Assembly: GCA_016801885.1 (NCBI GenBank)
Contig: CM028894.1
Location: 10,857,241-10,921,240 of the forward strand
DNA: 64,000 bases
Direction: 5' to 3'
DNA from: Toxotes chatareus
Taxonomy: Eukaryota; Chordata; Actinopteri; Toxotidae
Shown here in pieces: positions 41,149-49,610 of the stretch; the first letter of the stretch is position 1; every line of letters starts with the position of its first letter. The position numbers were made by a program, and so were the translations under genes. The notes under the pieces were generated by a model. It saw only the letters and a program-made list of their open reading frames with translations. It did no database searches and was not told the DNA's origin.

Positions 41149-41175
<27 letters not shown>
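41149..41175 (+). repeat. (TG)13 microsatellite upstream of pim3
   Basis: A TG run followed at 41202-41211 by ten G. Together they mark the upstream edge of the promoter-like region. Confidence 0.95.
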
Positions 41176-41228
41176 CTGACTGCAGCGCTGCAGAGGAGAA
41201 AGGGGGGGGGGCGGCTCAGAGTTGCCGC

Positions 41229-41600
41229 CACGTGCGCTCAAATGCCAGCTTTATTATAAAAACTTTTTCTGGATTGGTCCAAAAACGAAACACGGTATTT
41301 ATATACGACATCTAATTGGTCACTGCCTCAGAGTCGATAGTGAACACAGCGCAAAGCTTCCAGACAAGGGATTCTTGGGCGTCTCGTACTATGAGGAAGT
41401 AGTCCGCAGTGAAAAGGATTATTTCCAATATATTTTCTAATAGAAGTATGATGAAATTATAATACGTGCCCTGTAGTTTTATTTTAACGCGCATCTAGGG
41501 AAATAATGGCGATTTAACGTTGGAATCAAACCGAAGTGTCGACTTGTATTGGTGGCGGAGGGATACCACCATCCCACTGCGCGTCAAAATATTGGCTTGG
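41229..41600 (+). promoter_or_regulatory. pim3: Candidate pim3 promoter: E-box, TATA-like sites and CCAAT array
   Basis: Seen: a CACGTG E-box at 41229-41234, TATAAA at 41255-41260 and TATTTATATA at 41296-41305. There are four inverted CCAAT boxes (ATTGG) at 41273-41277, 41315-41319, 41548-41552 and 41591-41595, and one forward CCAAT at 41425-41429. Several CCAAT boxes near a start site are typical of NF-Y-dependent promoters. If the 41296 TATA-like site is used, transcription would begin near 41325 and the 5' UTR would be about 700 nt, as in long PIM-family leaders. A second TATA-like run (atatatatt, near 41880) could give a short leader instead. The start site is not determined. Confidence 0.4.
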
Positions 41601-41786
41601 GAAGACCGCGCCAAAGCTCAGACAGCGGCCACTCTTCAGGATAACAGGACACTGCGGAGGGCCTTTAAACGCACTCTACGGTCGATACGGCTGCTATACA
41701 CGTCGGAGTGTTTCGGTTTTTTTTTAATACCTAAGAGGACCATTTTCGTCGGAGGTGCTTGAGCGGAGACACAGAAGTCAGATTTC

Positions 41787-41828
41787 ATGCCGGTTTTCGG
41801 GAAACTGTGTACGACTTCACGGTCGTGA
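41787..41828 (+). CDS. Possible upstream ORF in the pim3 5' leader
   Basis: ATG at 41787 opens a 13-codon frame ending with TGA at 41826-41828, 192 nt before the pim3 ATG. It is part of the mRNA only if transcription starts upstream of it. The next ATG downstream is the pim3 start, so reinitiation would be possible. This is a prediction from position only; the encoded peptide resembles nothing I know. Confidence 0.25.
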   Translation: MPVFGKLCTTSRS

Positions 41829-42020
41829 CACGACTTTGACGGGCGCGGTGCGGCGGAGTTGGCGCACTGCTGGACTGGATATATATTATTCGCTTGCAGC
41901 CAAGACGGTCCGCACCTCCATTTAAACTGCGCCTGAACTGACTTCTCCTCACACTATATTTGTTGTTCTGACTCTCAACGGGTGAACAGGGATCGTCTGC
42001 GCCGGCTTTTCAGCTCGAAT

Positions 42021-42108
42021 ATGTTGCTGTCAAAGTTTGGTTCATTTTCGCATATTTGCAATCCTTCAAGTATGGACCATCTACCAGTGAAAATACAGAT
42101 CCAGCCGG
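42021..42108 (+). CDS. pim3: pim3 coding exon 1
   Basis: Encodes residues 1-29 plus the first base of codon 30. It carries the PIM3-specific N-terminal leader (MLLSKFGS, then MDHLPVKI). The exon ends at CCG-G followed by gtaggt, giving a phase 1 donor; reading on would hit TAG soon after in another frame and lose homology. The open frame continues upstream to 41982 only through a GTG codon, so the ATG at 42021 is the start. Confidence 0.95.
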
Positions 42109-43525
42109 GTAGGTTACCGTTACCTAGCGTTACGTTTATACCACCTTTTAAATTTGATTTGTAAGCAAACAGCAGTGAATGGGTTTGAGAAATCTTTTTT
42201 TTTTTTTTTTACTGCGCTTCATTAATTTAGAGTAAGCTGCTGGCGTCGCAGCCGACGAGCTCGTAAACGATAGCTAACAACTTGACCTCGTACTCAGCGG
42301 TGGTTTGTTGTGGAAATAATCCACGTATCTTAACATTATTCGCTTTTACTTGCAGTCAAGGTGGAAAAGGAGCCCTTCGAAAAGGTTTACCAGGTGGGAT
42401 CCGTGCTGGGCAGCGGGGGATTTGGAACAGTGTACGCCGGCAGCCGGATCTCTGATGGCGCACCGGTAAGAATGTGGACGGGGATCTGGGTCCATGTTTT
42501 GATATTACATGTGGCGCCATCAAAGCGTGGCGCCCCTAAAATGTAATGTGGCTTTTCTGCTATATTTGAAGCGTTTGCTTACGAGTATTTTTCTTATTTT
42601 GCTGTGTTATTGTAGGTTGCTGTGAAACACGTTGCAAAGGAGAGGGTGACCGAGTGGGGCACAATTGTAAGTAGTCATCCCCGATCTGTGTGTGTGCGGT
42701 TTGTTTTGGTCCCCTCCTCCCTCAGCTGCTGCAGGGTGGGGGTGGTGTGTTGTCAAAGGGAGAATGGCTGTGGATTATTCCCAAATGTATATACTAAATT
42801 TCTTAATTTTTTAAATTACAGAATGGAGCTATGGTGCCTTTGGAAATCCTGCTGCTGAAGAAGGTCAGTTCGTCTTTTCGCGGAGTTATCAAATTGCTGG
42901 ACTATTACGAGCGGGCGGATGGCTGGCTGATCGTCATGGAGAGGCCGGAGCTCGTCAAGGACCTTTTCGACTTCATCACCGAGAAGGGCGCCCTGGACGA
43001 GGACACGGCTCGGGGCTTTTTCCGCCAGGTTTTGGAGGCGGTCAGACACTGCTACAGCTGCGGCGTAGTACACAGAGACATCAAAGATGAAAACCTGCTT
43101 GTGGATCTACGCACCGGGGAGCTCAAGCTTATTGACTTTGGCTCAGGCGCGATTCTCAAGGACACTGTCTACACCGATTTCGATGGTAAGCAGGCGCCAC
43201 CAGCCCACCCCCACCCCCCCTCACTACTTTATATTAAATAGTAATGATAAGATATTCCGACGCTGGATCTGTGTTTTATTTTTCTTTTATGAATACATAT
43301 CAGTGTGGGCTGGGCTGCGTTTGCCCTTGATGCTCCGCTGTGCTATATTCAGATATGGAGGCGTTCACGAGGCTGTGACGCAGTGGTCTGTTTTTGGTCG
43401 AGGGTTTTCCTCGCCCGGGGTCTGGCTGCTTATCGTTACTGCGGATGTAAATCAATGCTGCCAAATCAAAATCTCCGTTTTTAGCGGGGACGTGTGACGC
43501 GCATGCCACGGATTCACAGATATGA

Positions 43526-43566
<41 letters not shown>

Positions 43567-44882
43567 TTTATTAATCCCATCGGCGGCCGTTTATGTCTCT
43601 GACACATCCGCGTCTTGTGAGATGCGTGTGCGCTTCTTTTCACGTTTCCGGTTGTTGTGTTGTTTAGCAAAGCTTGAGTCACAGTCGCACTTTGTGGGTA
43701 TTAGGTCAGTGCCACGTAACATCTGTTTGTTGTGAAACTCGAGTCGGCCGTTCACGTGATGGGCTCACATTGCCTTTTTTTTTTGTTTGGTATCCAAGTT
43801 CCTCCTTCCTTCCAGGAGGGAGGGAGGGGAGGCAGGCAGGTCATCCAGTTTGTGTTTTGTGGCTAAAGGAAGATGGAAAGCATTTCTACTATGACTCAGC
43901 CATTTTAGACACAGACACATTAATTATTTTCAGTTTTTTTTTCTCAGTCTCTTTGCTGTTTCTATATTTTGAGCACTGGTGCCCTCTATGTTCTTATAAT
44001 ATTAAACTCTTACAACTAGATCCCTTTCACACAAGCTCACCACTCACCTCCCCCCTCTTTCTCTCTCTCTCTCCCCCATTTCTAGGTACAAGAGTGTACA
44101 GCCCACCGGAGTGGATCCGCTTCCATAGATACCATGGTCGCTCGGCGACAGTGTGGTCACTTGGTGTGCTGCTGTATGACATGGTGTGTGGAGACATCCC
44201 CTTCGAGCAGGACGAGGAGATCCTCAGAGGGAGACTGTACTTCAGGAGGAGGGTTTCAGCCGGTAAGTCAACCACAACAACACAAAGCACTGTTGCCCTC
44301 TAGCCACGGTAGCTGGTACAGCCCCAAATCCACCTCTCAGTTGGGCTAATATTATCAGTCAGTTTACATCAGAGTAAGAGCTCACATTCATAATGGATTA
44401 CTGGCTGAAATGGCTGGTAGACACATTTATCAACCTTGAATAAAATTGAAGTTTTGGTTGTTAAGATTTCCCCCAGTGGACTTTGTGTTACAGCCCCCAG
44501 TTACCCCAGAGAGATAACTCAATAAAAGGGTGTGTGCTCTCTTTTCATTGGCTGACTGTGCCGCCTACACACCGGGATATTGTGGATCCATACAAACTGA
44601 GTCACATGCAGCACAGCTACATGGGTCCTGGTAATTTCACAGATCCTCTGATCTTCAGTATTTCTGTCTCCTCCTTCAGAGTGCCAGCAGCTGATCAAAT
44701 GGTGCCTGGCCCTGCGGCCCTCAGACCGACCCACCCTGGAGCAGATTTGTGACCACCCCTGGATGAGGGCGACGACTGAGTCGCCCAAGTCGCCAGAGGA
44801 GCCGGTAGCCGGTGACATCCGCCTCAGGACCATCGACACAGACTCTTCTTCAAGCACAAGCTCGAGCAAGGAGAGCCTCTGA
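42021..44882 (+). CDS. pim3: PIM3-type serine/threonine-protein kinase, complete, 6 coding exons
   Basis: Joined exons 42021-42108, 42356-42465, 42616-42666, 42822-43185, 44086-44262 and 44680-44882 give 993 nt, or 330 residues plus stop; human PIM3 is about 326. The start MLLSKFGS and the run MDHLPVKI match the PIM3 N-terminus rather than PIM1 or PIM2. Kinase landmarks seen: glycine loop GSGGFG at 48-53, VAVK with catalytic lysine K70, PIM hinge ERPE at 123-126, HRD at 167-169, IDFG at 187-190, and activation-segment SPPEW at 210-214. The acidic, serine-rich tail ends in KESL, like human SSESL. Known for the family: constitutively active cytosolic and nuclear kinases without a regulatory domain, controlled mainly by transcription, mRNA stability and protein turnover; they phosphorylate survival and cell-cycle targets such as BAD and p21. 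The ATG has A at -3, and no in-frame ATG precedes it in the exon. All five introns are GT-AG. Hinge residue 127 is Leu where human PIM1 and PIM3 have Pro. No frameshift or stop is seen, so it looks functional. Confidence 0.97.
42356..42465 (+). CDS. pim3: pim3 coding exon 2 (glycine-rich loop)
   Basis: The acceptor is ttgcag, before 42356. The split codon is completed to Val30. The exon encodes the start of the kinase fold, EPFEKVYQVG, followed by the ATP-binding loop GSGGFGTVYAGSRISDGAP. The donor gtaaga starts at 42466 in phase 0. Its length of 110 nt keeps the frame with exon 3, which supplies VAVK. Confidence 0.96.
42616..42666 (+). CDS. pim3: pim3 coding exon 3 (catalytic lysine micro-exon)
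   Basis: A 51-nt exon of 17 codons between ttgtag and gtaagt, phase 0 on both sides. It encodes VAVKHVAKERVTEWGTI, with the ATP-anchoring lysine K70. It is too short for simple open-frame searches, but frame, splice sites and near-identity to mammalian PIM3 in this segment support it. Confidence 0.95.
42822..43185 (+). CDS. pim3: pim3 coding exon 4 (hinge, catalytic loop, DFG)
   Basis: A 364-nt exon after a pyrimidine and AT-rich acceptor ending in ttacag. It encodes residues 84-204: the C-helix region (VPLEILLLKK), the PIM hinge ERPE at 123-126, DLFDFITEKGAL, the catalytic loop VVHRDIKDENLL, and LKLIDFGSGA with the metal-binding Asp188. It ends in GAT-G before gtaagc (phase 1). This exon holds most of the core kinase and is the CpG-richest coding part. 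Confidence 0.97.
43186..44085 (+). other. pim3: pim3 intron 4 with (AC)n microsatellite
   Basis: A 900-nt GT-AG intron, by far the longest of the five (the others are 247, 150, 155 and 417 nt). The first part is still CpG-rich, and it contains an (AC)19 run at 43528-43565. The 3' end has a long CT tract before the acceptor. No further exon or RNA gene is visible. Confidence 0.9.
43528..43565 (+). repeat. (CA)19 microsatellite in pim3 intron 4
   Basis: Thirty-eight uninterrupted bases of CA, 343 nt into intron 4. Confidence 0.98.
44086..44262 (+). CDS. pim3: pim3 coding exon 5 (activation segment to helix F/G)
   Basis: A 177-nt exon after a long pyrimidine tract and ttctag. It completes Gly205 and encodes TRVYSPPEWIRFHRYHGRS, then WSLGVLLYDMVCGDIPF and EQDEEILRGRLYFRRRVSA. 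These segments are nearly identical to mammalian PIM3. The donor is gtaagt at 44263, phase 1. A longer open frame across 43674-44303 reads through intron 4 and the donor and is not the real exon. Confidence 0.96.
44263..44679 (+). other. pim3: pim3 intron 5
   Basis: A 417-nt intron from gtaagt to ccttcag. Nothing recognisable lies in it beyond ordinary unique sequence. Confidence 0.9.
44680..44882 (+). CDS. pim3: pim3 coding exon 6 (C-lobe end and tail, stop)
   Basis: The acceptor ccttcag precedes 44680. The split codon gives Glu264, followed by CQQLIKWCLALRPSDRPTL, EQICDHPWM and a tail of about 40 residues rich in Ser, Glu and Asp that ends TSSSKESL-TGA. The conserved arginine of the RPS-DRPT motif (kinase subdomain XI) is present. 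The tail has two SPK/SPE-type sites (TESPKSPEEP) that mammalian PIM3 lacks as far as I recall. The stop TGA is at 44880-44882. Confidence 0.96.
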
Positions 44883-46065
44883 GGATGGCTCTGATGGACT
44901 GAAAAGACTTTCTGGGGAAAGAAGGGGTGGGAATGGAGGTAGTGATAATGGACTCAAGGCCAGCAGCCTGTAGCCCAAATGGCCCATCAGCGGCTGGGTG
45001 CTTGACTCCACTGGTCCGGCAAGAAAAATGTACTTTAATGTTCCTCTTTTTGTAGGGAATTTCTAATTTATTACTATTTGTTCTTCCTTATTTCCCCCAT
45101 ACCCTCTTTTTTTCTTTCAGTTGATTATACTTGTTTCCTAATGGGGAACATTTTGCTGTTTGGGCGGTCTTACCAGCACTATTTATCCCCCCTCCCCTTA
45201 ACTTTATTTTACTCGTTTTACTAGGCTGGTATATGCAGCTGGCAAGGCCCTCCTATTCAGACATGGCTGCTCTCATAGAGCTTGGAGAAAAAAACCTTTT
45301 TATTTAAATGTTTTAATTTTGATTTTGGAGTGCCTTTTTTTGGAAAGCTGCTTTTCTGGGGGCTTTCATCAACAACTCTGTTTTTTGGATTTGCCCGTGG
45401 CCTGGCCGGTTAAGTTGCCTGTGCTGTGATGGAAGGAGGGGTTTAGGCTTTCTTTTTTTTTTTCCCTTCCTCCTCCTCCTCTCCATCACTGTAAGCCAAC
45501 CAGCCCCCAGCCCAGAGGCTAAGATAGCATTAGATAGGAGAGAAGGAGGTGGGGGCTCTTCCTGACAATGTAATACTTGAAACACACTCGACTCAACTCT
45601 GTGTCGCTCTCTTTAACGCTGCTCACTCACTCTATAGCCTGAACAGGTGTTTGGAAACTGGATCCTGTCTTTTCTGAATGTCTACAAAATGTCAACACAC
45701 ACACACACACACCTCCCTCCCCCCACCTTTTTCTCCTCCACCCAACTCCCCCATGCCTGTTGTGGGGTGTGTGGCCCTCTCAACTTATATTTCCTTTTTG
45801 CCTCCCGCCATCTCACTGCTTAATCCTACATGGCCCCTGCCCCTGGCCTCCCTCAGGGTTTGGGGTGTGAAATGCACAATCAATGCAATATTCATGGACT
45901 CAATTATGTTTTTTTTTTTTTGTGTTTTTCTTTTTTTTTTTTTTTTTAATTCAACAAATATTGTACAGCGTGTATTTTTTTTTCTCTTTTTGTGTGTGTA
46001 CATTTTTTTTCTTCCCCTTTGCATTAATTTATTTGTAAACATGTAGACATTCCACACTCTGTGGC

Positions 46066-46082
46066 TATTTATTTATTTATTG
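46066..46082 (+). promoter_or_regulatory. pim3: Class II AU-rich element in pim3 3' UTR
   Basis: TATTTATTTATTTATTG contains three overlapping ATTTA pentamers and the nonamer TTATTTATT, the classic binding site of ZFP36/TTP-type decay factors and of ELAVL proteins. It lies about 160 nt before the proximal poly(A) signal, on the sense strand. Confidence 0.75.
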
Positions 46083-46240
46083 TCTCTGCTTAAAATCCCC
46101 CCCTAAAAATTTGCATATCCTACTTGGCCTTTGGTTTGCATTCCTATAACTTATTTCTACATTTCAACATGATTTTTTTTTTTTTTTTTTTTTTTTTTAG
46201 ATGTGGAGGATGCACTGAAGCAGTTGTCGATGTAAAGCAG

Positions 46241-46246
46241 AATAAA
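46241..46246 (+). terminator. pim3: Proximal poly(A) signal of pim3
   Basis: The canonical AATAAA lies 1359 nt after the stop codon and just after a 26-base T run. The downstream sequence is only weakly GT-rich, so the site may be leaky. Confidence 0.6.
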
Positions 46247-46511
46247 ACAAGTTTACTTAAATTTGAAAAGAGCATTTGAATGTTATTTAAGTACTTAAAA
46301 AAAAATTGGTAGTGTGGAATGGCTAAGTATCAGAGAAATCCATCTGGTTTCTGTGCTGTCAAGATTAATTTGAGTTCTATGGGAAGCTAAACAACGGGTG
46401 AAACAGCTTTTGTAGTTGTCACATAGCCTCATATTGGAGACCTTTCAGTTTAGCGGTGTGACTTGTGGCTGTGAAGGATGGATATTGCTATTTTTTGATA
46501 CCGAAGTTTCA

Positions 46512-46517
46512 ATTAAA
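46512..46517 (+). terminator. pim3: Alternative distal poly(A) signal of pim3
   Basis: The variant signal ATTAAA is followed about 30 nt later by a GT-rich stretch (gtctggtgtcctg), a better downstream element than at the proximal site. Use of this site would lengthen the 3' UTR by about 270 nt. The two sites could both be used. Confidence 0.4.
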
Positions 46518-47804
46518 CTCCCATTTTTATGTACAGAAATAAGTCTGGTGTCCTGATCATTTCATTCCAAAACAGACTGAGTTCTCCAGTGATAACATAA
46601 CACACTTACAGACGAGATGTTGCATGATAAAGTACCTGAAAGTCGATATGCAGTAGTTTGTAAATGCATGACGGCCCTTCTTTGGGAGGCCGGGCAGGGC
46701 TAATATACATATCCAGTGTATAGCACGTGGTTCATTTCCAGCTGCCTATAGTAATGATAACAACATTGTTGAACGTGACGTGACTGTCAGCGAGGCAGAG
46801 GAGAAACATCACAGGAGCCATTAACTGGATGACAACCTGCAGTAACAACAGGGCTGATAAGAGACAGATGTGTCTTGAGAGTTGGAAGGGAGGGGGGTGC
46901 AAGGCTGTGACAGAGGGAGAGAGTGGGGATGTTATGCATCATCACACACTTACACACACGCAGCCTCTAAAATATAATTGCTTTTCCATTTTATGCCTCC
47001 TGCTTGCCTACCTACGGTACAATAACATAAGTCATTCCATTATTGGACGCAGGAAGGCCAAGAGTAACAGAGGCGGATGACATGGTGTGTCTGTGCATGA
47101 GCATACAGTGTTTATGTGTGTGTTTGAGTGGTTTCCAGGATGCTAGGAGGAGTGAGTGCTTGGGGTATGTTTTTTGCTGGGGAGGTGCTGCCCCCTCTGG
47201 TGAGTCAGCTCTCAGCTCTCACCTGTAGTACTTTACCAGTGATTATACTTGACACAGAATAGCGAAAGGCACCATCTTTTATCATGATAATGTTGACACT
47301 GGAAATGACATGTTATATTGTATATATGTCACATAGCCATACAGACATAAAGTGGACATTTCTGGGACAACACAAACCACAGCTGCTCATGAGAAGCACA
47401 CTTTTCAGACCTCATGACTAAAATCCTTATCCCTGTGTTTAAAAAAAAAAAAAAACAGTCATCTTGATGGCTTATCCAGACGCCTACACATGTCCAATTA
47501 TACTTGACTGGCTGCTTCCAATTCGACCGGAGTGGAGACATATGGGTACTTGAAGACTTCATAAGACAGCTGGTCCCTAAATCTTCTCAGGGATCTAATT
47601 CACGATGATGGGATTGATTTATATGCTTGGGAAAAGGAGTAGACTTGCTTTTTTTTAATTACCCCTTGGAATATACATCTCGGTGTATGGAGCAGAGAGG
47701 CTCAGGCATTTAAAGCAGCCATCCAGACTACATTCACTGAATGCACCAGCGCTTTTGCAGAGTTTATTTTGCAAATTGAGCTTTGTTAGAAGTTGCTTGT
47801 TGAA

Positions 47805-48024
47805 AACTCTTGTACGGGTTAAACAAACAAGATATATTGAGTTAAATAGTGAGCTTTAGAGGTGCTGATAGATGGATTTATTACGTTTAGACAGAGACAG
47901 GCTAGTTTCCCCCTTTTTCAAGTCTTCATGCTAAGCTAAGCTAACCAGCTGGCAGTGCTGTATTCTCATCTAACTCTCAGCAAAAAAAGTGTTTTGCCAC
48001 AATGTCAAACTATTCCTTTAATGT
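47805..48024 (+). repeat. Partial copy of the foldback repeat (right arm and tail)
   Basis: From 'cttgtacgggttaaacaaac' through 'tcatgctaagctaagctaac' to 'caaactattcctttaatg' this matches the right arm and tail of the copy at 59.6 kb. No left arm is present. Confidence 0.55.
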
Positions 48025-49524
48025 TGTAAATCTTTACATCAGACTTGAACCAGGATAACACAACCTTCAGTGGGGACACAGTGTAGCTGTAGACTCCTTT
48101 TTTCATCAATCTAAAATTTTATTCCTTACGAGCACCCGTGCACCACCCTGTAATAAAACACAGAGCTGTAAATGATCCTTGGTGTCAGACTCAATATGTT
48201 GACATCTGTGTTTCTATATGCATCCCTGGTAATCCCCTATTGTCTTAGTGTCTCCAGGCTTTTTGACATGCAAATGACCGGCAACTTGTCTTCATCAGAA
48301 TCCCTTCTGCTCAGACTGAAGACTATAGCGAGGCCTCACCCGCTCTCACCGTGAAATCCTCATTAAACGTCGCAGGGCAGATGCCACACTGTTGTCTCCT
48401 TCAGTTGAAGTCTGATCCCACAGGCTGGTTAATATCATCCATCAATGCCACTTAGACCGACTCCATAAAAATTCCACTGGATCTATTAAAGCATCAAATG
48501 GTATGATACCAGTTAAGACAAGATTTGGATAGAAACGATTCATGGCATTCAATATGTCTAAAATATAGAAGATAGAGTGTCTTATAGTATTAAAGATAAG
48601 CTACAAATCATTTTACTATCTTAAACGTTTAACACTGCGGTTGCTTCTTGGTTTCTTTTATTTTGCCCTGATTTTGATGCCTTTAAAAAAAAGTAGTGGT
48701 ATATTTCCTTCAGCATCAACTCACTTACTTAAATTACTGTATTTTTTGTGAATGTATTTTCAGTCTGTATATTTTAATTGTAAACCCTTGAGGCTGAGGT
48801 CACTGCGTTCAGAGCTTTATTTTCTTCTGTGGTGCGTTAAGGCTGTCGGTGGTGGCCGTCGTAGGTGACAACTCGACAGACACAGAGGAAGATGCCAGAT
48901 GGACTCTGGGCCTGAGGGCCCCGATGGGCACAGATGGGTGGGTGGGTGGCACCCACACAGGCAGCACAGGCTGCAGCGCCAGCACCAAGACAAGGAAGAG
49001 AGAGATCACACCACCCCCAGTGATACTACTGCTCACACTGCTTCTCTGTCTGTGAGTGTCCGTGCTTCTGACCCTTTGAATGAGGACATGTGGTCATTTG
49101 TATGCATGACTTTGCATAAGTTCATGCTGTTGAATGTGTGTCCATGTACATACATACATTTGTATGTACTCTGTGCTCTTACACACCTCTCTTACTGACT
49201 ACACTGGAGGTAACAAATATAACTTGTGATTCATCCTCTTTTGTGAAAAACTGCAGATATTTTAGGTCCTGAAATGCCTTTTCAGATCGTCTGCTCCTCT
49301 ACATCAACTCACATCTCTCTTGAAAAAAAAAAAAAAAGCTCTACATCCATGAAATTAGAGGAGCATCAGAGCTTTGACCTGGATCCGCCTGGTCAGTGTG
49401 CTACTGGTTTGAAAGAGAAGGCCTTAATTCCAGTCTTTTAACTGTCTAGAAATTGAATATTGAGCTCATGGTAACAGGTCAGAATACTAAAATCACAAAA
49501 AAAAGAAAAACGTTTATCACACTT

Positions 49525-49610
49525 TGCCCCACTTTGGTCCAGATTGAAATATCTCAACAACTATTCAATGGATTGCAATGAAATTCTGTAAAGACCTTCA
49601 GTCGGCTTTT
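49525..49610 (+). repeat. Common teleost interspersed repeat fragment
   Basis: The stretch with 'gaaatatctcaacaactatt' and 'ggattgcaatgaaattctgt' matches a dispersed repeat I recognise from many percomorph genomes. No coding potential; the family is unnamed here. Confidence 0.45.

Larger units (their letters stand above)
36170..41228. other. Gene-free interval upstream of pim3
   Basis: Holds the repeat fragment at 39.1 kb, an AAAAG-type short tandem near 38878-38897, a short AT microsatellite at 40340-40349 and AT and TG microsatellites at 41.0-41.2 kb. The rest is AT-rich unique sequence with no supported exon or RNA gene. Confidence 0.6.
41480..43500. promoter_or_regulatory. CpG-rich region over the 5' end of pim3
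   Basis: CG dinucleotides become frequent from about 41480, stay frequent through the 5' leader, exon 1, exon 4 and early intron 4, and drop sharply outside. Most of the remaining window is CpG-poor. This is the usual mark of an unmethylated promoter island and supports transcription starting here. The limits were judged by eye. Confidence 0.65.
44883..46265 (+). other. pim3: pim3 3' UTR (to first poly(A) signal)
   Basis: About 1.4 kb of non-coding, increasingly T-rich sequence follows the stop. It contains isolated ATTTA pentamers (45066, 45181, 45302, 46027), a cluster of overlapping ones (46066-46082), three long T runs (45909-45921, 45931-45947, 46173-46198) and a short AC microsatellite near 45694. 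PIM-family mRNAs are known to be short-lived through AU-rich elements, and this layout fits that. The end is set by AATAAA at 46241; a later end near 46535 is possible. Confidence 0.75.

Noticed and set aside
41222..41440. 72-codon frame in the pim3 promoter region
   Set aside because: Non-ATG start and overlap with the CCAAT/TATA block; likely chance.
41520..41762. 80-codon frame upstream of pim3
   Set aside because: It starts with TTG, has no ATG, lies in the CpG-rich leader and matches no family I know.
42816..43073. Minus-strand frame opposite pim3 exon 4
   Set aside because: Antisense shadow of strongly biased kinase codons.
43674..44303. 209-codon plus-strand frame
   Set aside because: It is intron 4 read through into pim3 exon 5 and past the exon 5 donor; only 44086-44262 is coding.
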